Of a DNA stretch of 64,000 bases, positions 30,931 through 41,550 are shown one piece after another. Positions within the stretch are counted from its first letter, which is position 1. The number at the start of each line of letters is the position of its first letter. The position numbers and the translations under genes are program-made. This stretch comes from Carya illinoinensis (Eukaryota > Streptophyta > Magnoliopsida > Fagales > Juglandaceae). The stretch covers positions 15,071,501-15,135,500 of the forward strand of contig NC_056758.1 in assembly GCF_018687715.1 (NCBI RefSeq). The letters are read 5' to 3'. The notes under the pieces are model-generated. The model was not told the DNA's origin. It saw nothing but the letters and a program-made list of their open reading frames with translations, and did no database searches.

Positions 30931-31575
30931 TGTTGATGACGAGTTTCCCAACCCGAGCAAGTCCACGAAGGCCCAACTCACACCTGTAACTATGGAGAAA
31001 TGGGAGCTTCAGGGTGGTGGGGGGACCTTTGATGCATAAGTTAGTATATGGTTCTACATGTGAGAATTATAGGAGCTTTGAGTATGTAAAGTATGTGAGA
31101 ACCTTCCCCTCGCTGAGGGAGGGGATATATATACATGGTTCGGGTGATCCCTAAAAAGGGGATTCTGGAGGCGTCATTCCGTACTCAGGTCGCGTCTCCC
31201 TACCAGCTTCCTCATGCTTGCCCACGGACTTCATTAAATGCAGTGTGGCTAATTCGTCATGGCATGCCCGTTTTCGCATTCCATTAAATGTGCCGTGGCC
31301 ACGGTCAAATGCACCCACTCCTAAGCTATGTCCAGCTATCACGGTTCAGGGATAGGGATTGTCCTTGATCTCATGTGTTGAGGCTGTTAGCCAGCTATGG
31401 TGTTAGACAATCTACCTTCCAACCTCTGACCAGCATGTGTTGCCTAGTTGCTTCTTCTCTGGGCTTCCTAGACCGGCCCATCCTATCATTTCAAGCCTCT
31501 CGGCATGTTTGGCCCTATGGGCCCATCCCGTTTGGCTTGGCCCGGCCCCGAGAATAACTCCCCTCATAGGCATCA
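30931..31575 (-). repeat. 5' LTR of Tat-2
   Basis: 645 bp. On the minus strand it runs TGATGCCTATGAGG to gtcatcaaca, with TG/CA ends. It carries a TATA-like element gTATATATATc at 31125-31133 (minus). It has no partner LTR in the window. The five bases beyond, atgac (31576-31580), would be the target duplication. Confidence 0.6.
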
Positions 31576-31589
31576 ATGACTTAGAAATC

Positions 31590-31770
31590 AGAATGATGAA
31601 TTTGCCTTTCTGAAGGTAGACAACCATGGTGACTACATTACCTTCTCAAGTTTCTGTGAAGCACTTCGACAGCATAATTTAACTAGCCATTGCAATGGAC
31701 TTAGCATTGAAGAGACAAAGGAACTGTGGGTTCACGCAAACATAGATGGAAATGGTGTTCCTTTGAGGAA
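31590..31770 (+). pseudogene. Host-gene fragment with an EF-hand-like segment
   Basis: One plus-strand frame without stops reads EFAFLKVDNHGDYITFSSF, CEALRQHNLTSHCNGLS, IEETKELWVHANIDGNGV. The piece NIDGNGV looks like the calcium-binding loop of an EF hand (DxDGNGxx) but is truncated, and the family is not identified. It lies directly beside the Tat-2 LTR and runs into kinesin-derived sequence. It is probably an exon-sized gene fragment, captured or left behind. Confidence 0.4.
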
Positions 31771-31828
31771 AGCTGCCAATGGAGGCTCTTATGCAAAGTC
31801 ACAGCTGTTGTCACATCAAGGAAATGTA

Positions 31829-32285
31829 GTTGTCGATGATTTAAAAATGAAAGTTAAGAACATGAAATAAGAGCATTGTCACTTATCTCGTGAAGCATAT
31901 GAGTGTTTTGATTCTAATCAATTAAGCAAGATGGTATTTGCAGCTCAAGCACTGGTTGCACAGTGTGATGCTCTTAAATTGAAGTTTAGTGAGGAGCAAG
32001 CAAAAAGAAAGTTGCTTTATTACCAGATGCAAGAAGCCAAGATTAGGAACATTAAGGAGATATAGAGTGCTCTGTAGGCTAGAAGCAATGCCAAAGATGT
32101 GGGATCAAACAATTTGAATGAATATAGTAGCTGATCTCATTGTTGGTAAAAGCAAAGAATTTGATGAATGAAGAGTGCACCGAGAGCAAGCTATGGCTTA
32201 TGACTTAGCTGGCAGTGAGAGGCTATCCAAAATTTAGGTTCAAGGAGAACGACTCAAGGAAGCATATTTGCACCTTGTGGGCAAG
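31829..32285 (+). pseudogene. Kinesin-14 (minus-end motor) gene fragment
   Basis: The first part (31829-32060) reads as the coiled coil and neck of plant kinesin-14: DDLKMKVKNMK, EHCHLSREAYECFDS, SEEQAKRKLLYYQMQEAK. The second part (32075-32285) comes from the motor domain: ARSNAKDVGSNNLNEYSS (the switch I region), KAKNLMNEECTESKLWL, then the switch II motif DLAGSER at 32202-32222 and VQGERLKEA. About 190 motor residues between the two parts, including the ATP-binding P-loop, are missing. Stops (TAA, TAG) and one-base frameshifts occur. The protein would have moved cargo along microtubules; this copy is dead. Confidence 0.8.
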
Positions 32286-32639
32286 GTGCTTTAAAAGGGA
32301 GGGTTTGTCCAACTAGGGAAGGGAAGAAGGAAGCTCTATGCAAGGAACTCAAGGGAAAAAGACTGAGAAGAGGAAAGTTAGTTCTGGAGATGGGTTTCTA
32401 TGAATTGAAGTGAAGAATGAAGTATTGAATAGGAAATGGCGTTGTTGCTAGATAGCATAAAGCGTAGCATTTGAAGAAATAAAACGAAGCATTTTTTATT
32501 TGAAGATTGAGATGCTACTTGGTAGTGATGCGCAGCGTTTCATTTGTCAGTTGGGTCTATAGTTTTAAATTGCAGCACGCATCGTGTTGGGACTAAAAAC
32601 ACCAAAACGATGCATTTAATTAGAGATTCAACTTTAGTT
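32286..32639. other. No recognisable gene
   Basis: Between the kinesin fragment and the truncated LINE. Several short related motifs (aaacgaagcattt, gcagcgtttcattt, aaaacgatgcattt) recur at 32475-32620 and vaguely recall the acgaggcgttt motifs at 56402-56470. Nothing further is supported. Confidence 0.4.
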
Positions 32640-35600
32640 GGGGTTTTCTGAGGAGACTGAGGCTGATTATTTGGTGACCAAGCTTGAGATTCAGTTATGG
32701 GAAAAGAGAGAAGCTACTCGCCTGGGACAAATTGCAAAGAAAAAGTGGATGACAGATGGTGATCAAAACACAAGTTTCTTTCACTCAGTTATTAATCAGA
32801 GGTAGGCGTAAAAAGGGACATATCTCTTGCATGGTACTTGCGGACAGCAGGGTCTTGGATAGTGCTGAAACCGTTCATATTGAAGCTATTGAGTATGGTT
32901 GGCATTTCTTAACAGCCCTAGCAGAAGTTGAACAATGTGATCTATCCGCGCTAATTGATAAGGTAATTTCAGATGATGAAAACATGTTGCTTTGTTTGGC
33001 AACTTCCGAGGAAGAAGTTAAAGAAGCGGTTTTTTTCATTCCGAAACAAAGTAGCCCTAGGCTTGATGGTTTCGAGTCTAATTTTTATATGATATGTTGG
33101 GATATTATCAAGGATGACGTCATTGAGGTGGCAAGTGAATTTTTTAGTGGTGCGCCTTTGCCCAGGTTTTATTCTTCTTCGTTTATTGTTTTAATTCTGA
33201 AAGTGCTGGATCTTTTGAGTTTTGACAAATTTAGACCTATCAGCTTGTGTTTAGTGGCTTATAAGATTTTTTCAAAAATTCTTGTAAAAAGATTGACTCA
33301 AATAATTCATAAGATAGTTTCTCATGAACAAGGTGCTTTTGTCATGGGCAAAGCATTTTTGAAAATATAACACTTGCACAAGAAATGATTCAGTCTTTGC
33401 ATAAGAAAATTTTGGGTGGCAATGTATTGGTGAAAATTGATATGGCTAAGGCATATGATAGGGTGAAATGGGGTTTTCTATTGGAGGTTCTTTATGCCTT
33501 TGGTTTTTCAAATAATTTTTGCCGATTGATAGTGGAGTATGTGAAATCCCCGTGGTTTTCTGTGATGATGAATAGGACATTTAAAGGGTTCTTTCAATCT
33601 TCTCAGGGATTACGTCAAGGGGACCCTTTATCCCCTTATTTATTTGTTATGATGGTGGAAGTCTTGATGAGGTTGCTCAAAAAAAAATTTGAAGTAGGTC
33701 AGATTGGAAAATTTTATCATCCGGTTGGGTATCCATTGATTTTTCATTTACTGTATGCAGATGATATCCTTATTTTTACAAATGGTGGGAAGAGATCTAT
33801 TAAGAGACTTGTTGACACCCTTGAGATTTATGAGAAGTGGTCAGGACTTGATTAGTAAAGAAAAGTCGGCATTATTTCCTTCAAAGTATATCACTTCAAC
33901 CCAAATGCATGGTTTGATGAGACTAATAGGTTTCAAGGAAGGAAAAATTTTAGTTACTTATTCAGACATGCCACTAGTTTCGGGGAGATTAATGTGCCGT
34001 ATTATTGAGCTGCTAGTTGAAAAAGTAAGGAAGAAGATAGCAGGATGGAAATTTAAACTTCTATTGCAAGGAGGACGGTTGATTTTACTGAGACATGTTT
34101 TATCAAGCATGTCGATTCATATTCTTTCAGTGATTAATGTTTCACTAGTTACTATCTCCCGCATAAATTCCCTCTTGGAAAATTTTTTATGGGGGGAGGG
34201 ATGGCCAAAAAAAGGCACATTAGCGGTCTTGGTTGAAAGTGTGAAAGCCAACAAAGGAGGGGGGGAGAGAGGGAGGGGGTGGTTGGGATTGAGGGACTTA
34301 AAGGAAGTTCAACGCTCTCTTCATATGAAGTTTGCATATCGGCTTATGACTTCAAAAAATTTGTGGACTGATTTTTTTCGTGCAAAATATTTGAAAAATG
34401 GACGTATCATGTTAAATGTTGGGAGGTCATATGATTCTCGATTTTGGAGGTCCGTCATTTCAATCTTGCTTGAGGTTATGGATAATGTTAAAGTGTTGGG
34501 AGTGGCGGAAACACATCATTTTGGTTTGACAGGTGGCTTGCGTCGGGTCCACTGTCTCCGAGAGTTGAGGAAAGCGAACACCCTGCTTTGTATTAAGGAA
34601 TGTTGGACAGATAATGCTTGGAATGTTGACATGTTGCTAGAGCTGGTTGGTGTTGTAACCACGATAGAAATTTTGCAAAGTAAACCTATTGGCAGAGGAG
34701 CGCCAGACGTTTTTATATGGAAGCCTTCATCCAATGGCACATTCACAACAGCCACGACTTGGGGTGGTGAGGAACAAAGTTGATTTATTACCATGGCAAG
34801 AATGGTTTTCGCATAGGTTGCTACTTGAACATATGTCAATTTGTCTATGGAAATTATGGTTTAATTGTCTTGCTGTGGATGAGAGGGTGAAGAATAAGGG
34901 AGTTTCTCTAGCTTCAGCGTGTGATTGTTACATTCGGAAATGTTTAGAATCACTTGATCATATTTTATCTTCGGGCGAAGTGGCTACAGAGGTATGGGCA
35001 CGTAGTGCTGCTTTGGGGGTTCCATGTATGTGACAACTGCTATGGAAACAACGGTATCGGCATGGTTCCAATGTGCGAAACAAATCTTCAATCAAAGGTA
35101 CTCTAACATGTTTAATTCCTTTTTTGATTACTTAGAGTCTACGGAGAAGAAGATGCAAGGCAAGAATGGAAGGAGTGCAGGAAAGTATTGATCAAGTATG
35201 GAGGGCCGTGCGGTTTTGGGTTAAGTTGCTTTCTGGAGAACTTAATTCATCCCGCCATTTATCCAAGCAAGATTTACAAAGTCTGGAAGAGTTTCAGTTG
35301 GAGCGTCGAAGTATCTGTGTGCGATGTCGAAAGCTAATTGCATGGTCAAAACTGTCTGTGGTAATCCAGGAAGCTTGGGAGGTGGAGGAATTATACGCAA
35401 TGAGGGAAATGTAAAGAGGGCTTTTTCCAGTCACTTTGGTCTCGGTACAAACAATGGGGCTGAATTAAAGGCAATTTTTGGGGGGAATTCGACTGTGCAA
35501 AAGGTTACATTGTTTTAATGTGATTATTGAGTGACTCCTGAATTGTACATGACTAGTTTCAGAAAGATAGATGCACTTTGTGGTACCTATGGGATTTTTG

Positions 35601-35780
35601 GAATGACTTATTTTTAGAGATTGAGGGGATGAATTTCATGGTGGTTCATCAATATCGTGAAGGTAATCAAGCGACTGATTTCTTGCTAGACAATGTGAGT
35701 TGGGAAGAAATGTTAGCAATGAAGGACCTCAACATTTACCGCGGCTTCTGAAAGGCATCATTGGGTTGATAAGTTGGGAC
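32640..35780 (+). pseudogene. LINE-1 ORF2 remnant: reverse transcriptase and RNase H
   Basis: It begins inside ORF2 (TKLEIQLWEKREATRLGQIA). RT motifs: FDKFRPISLCLVAYKIFSK near 33222-33280, VLVKIDMAKAYDRVKW near 33427, SSQGLRQGDPLSPYLFVMM near 33600 and the catalytic YADD at 33754-33765. Next come the thumb and maturase-like part (KSALFPSKY, GLRDLKEVQRSLHMKFAYRL) and the zinc-binding linker (IKECWTDNAWNVDMLLEL). RNase H follows with IIRNEGNVKRAFSSHFGLG near 35400 and YREGNQATDFL near 35655; its first catalytic Asp segment is deleted. There is a stop at 33368 and frameshifts at about 33840 and 34780. Endonuclease and ORF1 are absent, so it is immobile. Confidence 0.85.
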
Positions 35781-35847
35781 TTCCTTCTATCCAAATTTAG
35801 CTTCTTATGGTTTGTGTATATGTATGTTTTTGTTTATGTTTGATTTG

Positions 35848-37946
35848 TGTGACGCCCCCAAATCTCACGTACGCACACGGGAAAATAGAGACGTCGGGAT
35901 GATGACAACATGGGTCACCACCCTATCGCCAAGTGCCAAGCGTGTGTATAAGCAACATATGTGCAAAAGAAAGCACGCAGCAGATAAACAAAGTCATATA
36001 ACTAAGTACTAGAATTTTTTCTTTGTTTAATACAAAGCCATTCAAAACATACATAATAAAATATTACAAACCATAAATATAGTTTCAAACCGACTATAAA
36101 GCATAAATTCCAACTCAATACTCCGGCGGAGCCGCCTCCTCTGGCTCAGCCTCCTCCTCCTCCTCCTCGATCTCTGCACCAAAATCTACGGTACCAAAAA
36201 TGGTGCCGCAGGTAAGTAAAGATCCAAACGCCACAAGATAAAAACATATTAAACTCAACAATATGCACGAAAGAATGCAAATGCACATGTCCCATAAAAA
36301 TCACATTTTTCCACGCACGCCAAAAACCCATTTTGGCCCAAAACCAAACCTTTATCACAAGTCCTCGCCATTATCCCAAATAATGGCCCAAAACAAGAGA
36401 CCACCATTTTCCCCGAAAATGGATCTCAAAGCCTCAACATAACCTCACCATTTTTCCAGAAAATGGCCCGTATCCAAAATCCATAAAACCGATCCAATTA
36501 TTGCATGCACTATGATCTCCCCTAGGGATCATCCGCACACTCTGGCTCCTGTGCCATACTGCAGGTAACGTCTAAGCGTATGACACCTAAACAAGCGATG
36601 CCCAGTACTCGCACCCAGTGCGTCCCTGGACCAGGCCATCCTCTAGTCCCCGCCACTCTAGGGACCACGGAGTCGACACGAAAATGTTACCGTATCGTGC
36701 GATCCAGTCGTCGCCCAGTGACAACCCAGGGAATGTCACTCAGTATTATCCACTCCCGAGTGACCAGAGGAGCTCCATCGAGATAATACCCCATCCCGGC
36801 TTGGGGTTGTGACACACACGCACCCGAAAATCCATTTACACGAAAAAACAGGATTTTCTCAAATTAAATAAAATGCACATGAATGCACCATGTAATGCAC
36901 AACTCAAGGCACGAATAACCAACCAATCACAAAACAACAAAACCAAGCAACTCCGTCTTCAATCCATCCGGCCCCCGAACTCCTCGGACTCAGTCCGGAA
37001 TCAACCAACCAATCAAATAATTTATTGTAAGAGCAAAAATATATTTAAATCTAAAATGAAGTTTGGAAAATACTTACAGCGCTATAAGGTATTTTTCGAA
37101 AGCTTACGACATTGCAAATGGTGGAGGAAAGGCAACGTAACAGTGTATTTTACACTGTGGTCATGGGTAGTAAATTACCCACTTTCGAACGGGGACAAAT
37201 CAAGACACGAAATTGATAGGGAATGGTCTAGAGATGTTTATGAAGCTAATAGAAGTGAGCTTTGGCCGTGGGTGGCGGTAGAAGTGCAAAAAGGGGCTGA
37301 TCGGAGTTGAGCTCGTGGGAGCTGCACCGGCAACGGATCGGAGCCGAAAATGGGTGGGTTAGGACGGTAAAAGGTAGGGGATGAAGTGGTAAAAAGATGG
37401 TGGCCGGAGGTGGAGCAACAGCGCCGAAAACGGCCCAAAACCGTGCGGCTTAGATGGGCTGTAGGGGGTGATCGGCGGCACAAATGGGGCTAGAAATTGG
37501 TGGGGCGGTGCGCTGGCCGGAGGGGAGTCGGATGGTGGTGGCTGTGTCGGGCATGTCGGCCGGTGGCAGTGGTTCTGGGCTGAGGACCGATCGGCGACGG
37601 GAGAGAGGAGGGAGAAGCAGTTCGTGCGGAAGAAAAGGGAAAAGAGGAAGAAGAAAAAGAAAGAAAGAAGAAAAGAAGAAAAGGAAAAAGAAAAAAAAAA
37701 AGGGGAAAAGAAAAAGAGAAAAGAAAAGATGGAGAAAGAAAATGAGGTCCAATCCTCACTTCTAGAATCCAAAAACTAACCCGACAAAAACGATTTTAAA
37801 AAACATAAAACGACTAAAATAAATTAAACACCACATCAAATAAAATAAAACCAATTAAAATACAATAATTTAAAATAAAAGAACTAACATATTAATTAAA
37901 TTAAAAACTCCTTCAGTGAAAATACACGTAGAAACGAGGTATCACA
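35848..37946 (-). repeat. 3' LTR of the Tekay element
   Basis: Paired with 51982-54030. Both contain the GCC-rich segment around 36121-36180, a tcgcacccagtgcgtccc block, and a long purine tract. The apparent ORFs (37238-37779, both strands) are translations of GC-rich and purine-rich LTR DNA and are repeated in the other LTR. Confidence 0.9.
37602..37752 (+). repeat. Homopurine tract in Tekay LTR
   Basis: About 150 bp of nearly pure A/G on the plus strand (pyrimidine on the element's sense strand), repeated at 53690-53830 in the other LTR. The Lys/Glu/Arg-rich ORFs over it are artefacts. Such tracts can form triplex DNA. Confidence 0.8.
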
Positions 37947-37965
37947 TCCTCCCCTCCTTAAAAAC
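37947..37965 (-). other. Polypurine tract of Tekay element
   Basis: On the minus strand taaggaggggagga precedes the 3' LTR start TGTGATACC, the expected primer for plus-strand DNA synthesis. Confidence 0.8.
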
Positions 37966-38059
37966 AAATTTCGTCCTCAAAATTTGCAAGATCAAACACT
38001 AACTTGAAACAAGCCACATGATTCCACTGAGACCAGGATTAAGAAATGTACCGTCATTT

Positions 38060-38617
38060 ACTCAAACAAGTAGGGGTACTGCTCCCTCATGTCCGCTACT
38101 CTCTCCCAAGAGAAATTTTCAGCTAATGAATCTCCTCATGCCACCTTTACCAGAGGTATCATCTTGGATCTCAATTGTTGCTCTTTCCAATCCATGATCT
38201 ATGAAGGAACAACCTCATAAGTAAGGTCCGGTTGCAACTAAATACGCTCTGGGTCGACAAAGCGGGGCTCTTGTTGTCCAAAACTCTTCTTTAAGGATGA
38301 TACATGGAAGACATCGTGAATATCCCCAAAATATTCTGGCAAAGCAATTCTATAAGCGACGGACCCTACCTTCTCCAAAATTTGAAAAGGGCCAACATAT
38401 CTCGGATCCAGTTTCCTCCTTTTACCAAAACGCTTAACTCCTTTCATGGGAGAGACTTTGAGATAAACCTAATCACCTTCTTCAAAAGATAACTCTCTCC
38501 TCCTGGTATCTGCGTAACTTTTCTGACGACTCTGAGCTGCCGCCATTTTATCCCTGATAATCCGAACTTGACTTTGCATCTCTTGAATTATTTTGGGCCC
38601 AACTATTTTATTGTCCC
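38060..38617 (-). pseudogene. Tekay integrase C-terminus and chromodomain
   Basis: Minus-strand continuation of the integrase cut at 47658. The stretch from 38617 downward reads as linker; 38447-38238 gives MKGVKRFGKRRKLDPRYVGP, FQILEKVGSVAYRIALP and HDVFHVSSLKKSF, the GPY/F module of chromoviral integrases. The following ~50 codons (to about 38060) include WKEQQLRSK and a Trp-Glu segment resembling the C-terminal chromodomain that targets these elements to heterochromatin. Stops interrupt it (one just after DPERI). Together with 47658-48674 it would form one integrase. Confidence 0.8.
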
Positions 38618-39893
38618 TGTTGCCCAGATGACTAACACAAGAGGGGGGGTGAATTGAGTTGTATTAAAAAAATAACAATTATAAATCAAATATATAATAT
38701 AAAAAATAAACAAAATATGAAATAACAATAAATATAAAGAGTAAGGGTAAGAGAGAAGCAAACTCAGTATGTTAACGAGGTTCGGCCCCACTGCCTACGT
38801 CCTCGCCTCAAGCTACCCCTTGAGGATTCCCAAATTCACTATTCAACCTCCTTCAGGTGGAGATAGAAACCTATTACACCGTTCAACAATACCGGTACAA
38901 AGAATCCGTGTAGAACACCCTCTACACTTGTAATCACCTTACACGTGGTGATTCAACTATTCCCCGTGTAGAATACTTTCTACACACACAAGGGTTATAC
39001 ACACCATTTTTCTGATACAAGAGCTGATAGTGGGTAGGTTATCAGAAAACACTCCTCAATGAGTGAAATAAGAACAATACAGCGCAAACTATATCTCTCA
39101 AAATGAACAAGGATTAAGGCTCAATGCTTAGAGAAGAGAGAATGAAAGTTTTGAATGAATGTTGTATGCTCTTGGTGTTGTAAATGTGAAGCTCTCAAAT
39201 GATCTATTTATAGGCATATGAGACTTCATATTCAAATTTAAAAAGATTCACATGTCAAAGACAACATCATTCACTTTTTCAAAAAATTCAAATAAAATCT
39301 TTTACTTTTGGCATATAACAAAATGAGCACATTTTCCTTTTCAAAAAATTCAAACCTAATCTTTTACTTTTTGCATATGACAAAATGAGCACACTTTACT
39401 TTTCAAATTTTTCAAACAAAATCATCTACCTTTTGTATAAGTCTAAAAAAGCATCAATCACTTTTGAAAATATTCAAATAAAATATGCACATGTGAAAGA
39501 TGACAATCAATCATCTTTAATATTTTCAAAGTTCAACCCTTTAATCAAGGTATGCACATGCAAAAGATGACAATCAATCATCTTTCAAAATTTTCAAATT
39601 TAATTTTCAAAAATATTCATGTACATGTGGAAAATGTATTTTAATGCTTTATGATAAAATATTAATTTTGAGCATTAATCCTAATTTCGAATTTTGAAGA
39701 GATTTACAACATTACTCTATAATTTTAATGTGAACTTGTTCCCTTATTCCTCATGCTTGTTTCCTTGATGTGCTTGACTCATTGTGTAGACAACTTGAGC
39801 TTGAGACTTCTTTATTCTTTGAATTCATTTGTTATCATCAAAATCTATGTGTAAATATATAATTACACAAAACTTGAAATCTTGGGTTCAACA
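38618..39893 (-). repeat. 3' LTR of SIRE-like element
   Basis: Nearly identical to 46380-47657. On the minus strand it starts TGTTGAACCCAAG and ends ctgggcaaca. It contains TATAAATAG on the minus strand (39204-39212). Confidence 0.9.
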
Positions 39894-39912
39894 ATCTCCC
39901 CCTTTTTGATGA
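39894..39912 (-). other. Polypurine tract of SIRE-like element
   Basis: On the minus strand caaaaagggggagat directly precedes the 3' LTR start TGTTGAACC; this form is typical of SIRE-type copia elements. Confidence 0.85.
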
Positions 39913-40368
39913 TGACAAATACTTGATAGAACCTGAAACCTGTATTAATACTTAAGCTCCCCCTGAGAATGTGCGTTAGTTTTTCAAGCAAAAGTATAAA
40001 TATAATTCCAAGCATATATAACAAGTTTAACAATTTAAACAGTGTTAATGTTCTAGTCTAACACTTCTCCCCCTTTTGGCATCATTAAAAAGGATCCGCA
40101 ACAAGTAAATAGACTGAAGAAAATGGTGCGTAAGTAGACACTATAGATAGTTGAAAAATGGAGCTGTCCGTGACCCGACAAGTGCTGCAAAGCCTCGAGG
40201 CCTAACTCTATGAATTTAATACGGCTGAAGATTTAAACAATCGCCTGATGTTGTTAACAAACGGGATTGAAGGCTCCGAGTTTCTATAAAAAAATGATCA
40301 TTTTCATCTATCGGATGCCAAAAAATAATCGCTTCTTGACCTGAGTTCTGTTTTTCCACAACGATAGA

Positions 40369-40902
40369 ATGGCTGAGCAATTCTCTTCCACTAATGTTCC
40401 AGACTTGAATTAGGAACCCTTGACGCATCAATCATCAATCTTCTCTCCTGAGGCCGTCAATACCATGATAGGAGCAGTGAACCGTTTTTCTAGTAAGGCT
40501 GATTCTAAGATTATTGCAGAATCAAGAATGCTCAATAGTCAATATGCTGCCTCTGTTACGATCTTGTCTCAAAGGTTAATGGCGAGGGTGAGTGAGATTG
40601 ATCATCTTAACATGCAAATATCTGAGTTACGACAGAAGCTTGCTAATAAGGATAGTGAGAATAAAAGGCTAAAGCAAGAAAACTAAGAGTTGAAAAAATT
40701 TCCAGATTGGTATGCTCATGATCTGCAACCACGAATAGAGGAGCTGGAACGAGAAAGGGTTCAGATACAAGGTCAACATCGGCAAATAACAGCAGAGGTT
40801 CATCGTTTACTAGAAAAATAGGGACAATCTACTGTTAATCTCGCTGGTTTAGTAAGAAAACTTTTGACAATGTGTGTCCAGCATATCTTGTATTTCTTTT
40901 GA
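40369..40902 (+). pseudogene. Antisense ORF A of SIRE-like element, coiled-coil protein
   Basis: Plus-strand frame of 177 codons from ATG 40369 (MAEQFSSTNVPDLN) to TGA 40900, opposite to gag-pol and between RNase H and the 3' LTR. Middle part: FSPEAVNTMIGAVNRFSS, then heptad-like helices IDHLNMQISELRQKLANKD and RIEELERERVQIQGQ. The end is hydrophobic (LVRKLLTMCVQHILYFF). Three in-frame stops (TAG 40411, TAA 40684, TAG 40819) are each one C-to-T change from a Gln codon, so an intact ancestor is likely. No known family recognised. It resembles ORF B in layout: MA start, short polar N-terminus, an Ala-Ile/Val-containing block, coiled coil. Role unknown. Confidence 0.6.
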
Positions 40903-41064
40903 CTAAATAAGATTTGAAGAGACAATAGTTTGTCTTATTCTTTATGCTATCTCTATAAAATCAGTCCTGAAGTTCATCTAATTCACATCAAGTTTTCATC
41001 TCATCTCTATAACTCATCTGCATTCCTTCGGCATTCTCGTTTTAAGCCTTCTATTCTTTTCTCA

Positions 41065-41502
41065 ATGGCTCATTCTTCTAACATTTCTCTAGATCCATCC
41101 ATGAAGCATTCTGCATCTCAACCTCCTGTCCTTTCTGCAGCTGCCATTGGTGCCATGTTGCAGCAAGAAAATAATAATCTGACTAATAAGTCAGATTCTG
41201 ATGCTATTTATGACTTGGTGAGTCTTGGGACTCGCTACTCTTCCTCTATTGTTGCTTTTTCTTAGCGGCTACAAGCCAAAAATCATGAAGTTGAAAAGCT
41301 CAAAGAATAAATTGTTGTACTTCAACGAATTGTTCAAGAGTCTCACACAAGAGAAGGAATCATTCGGCAGAAGAATAAACAGTTGAAATCTTTATTAGAT
41401 TCTTCATTCCGCTTGCCGGTTCCCATGGATAAGAATGACATGATATTGTATGAAGAGAATGAGCGTCTCAAACATGAGGCTAAGAATCTCAAGTTTATGT
41501 AA
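41065..41502 (+). pseudogene. Antisense ORF B of SIRE-like element, coiled-coil protein
   Basis: Plus-strand frame from ATG 41065 (MAHSSNISLDPSMKHSASQP) through AAAIGAMLQQENNN, TRYSSSIVAFS, then helical AKNHEVEKLKE, VVLQRIVQESHTREGI and LYEENERLKHEAKNLKFM, to TAA 41500. In-frame TAG 41263 and TAA 41308, and the final TAA itself, are each one C-to-T change from Gln codons. If the last is also a mutation, the frame runs on to 41604 through a hydrophobic stretch (LSLFLLTLVYLL), overlapping the antisense of the pol end. It lies just upstream of ORF A in the same orientation and looks like its diverged duplicate. Function unknown; not the sense-strand env-like ORF described for SIRE elements. Confidence 0.6.
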
Positions 41503-41550
41503 AAGTATTTAAAAAATCTATCTCTATTTTTATTGACTCTAGTCTATCTT

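Larger units (their letters stand above)
7385..31575 (-). mobile_element. Tat-type Ty3/gypsy element (Tat-2), split by two Athila insertions
   Basis: Minus-strand element reconstructed from three pieces: 30387-31575 (5' LTR, primer-binding site, gag), 14161-18071 (protease, RT, RNase H, integrase) and about 7385-7498 (start of the 3' untranslated region). The pieces are in correct order and orientation and are separated exactly by Athila-2 (18072-30386) and Athila-1 (7499-14155). Removing Athila-1 with one tgggg rejoins Tat sequence. At Athila-2 about 150 gag codons are missing, so that junction includes a deletion. No 3' LTR was found; the left edge is uncertain. All coding parts are heavily frameshifted, making this the oldest layer in this part of the window. 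Confidence 0.7.

Noticed and set aside
36580..37310. ORFs of 64-145 codons in the Tekay 3' LTR
   Set aside because: Counterparts in the other LTR (52723-53103) differ in frame and length; they show no coding constraint.
37468..37779. Lys/Glu/Arg-rich and Phe/Ser-rich ORFs on both strands (also 53454-53848)
   Set aside because: Low-complexity translation of the homopurine tract, duplicated in both Tekay LTRs.
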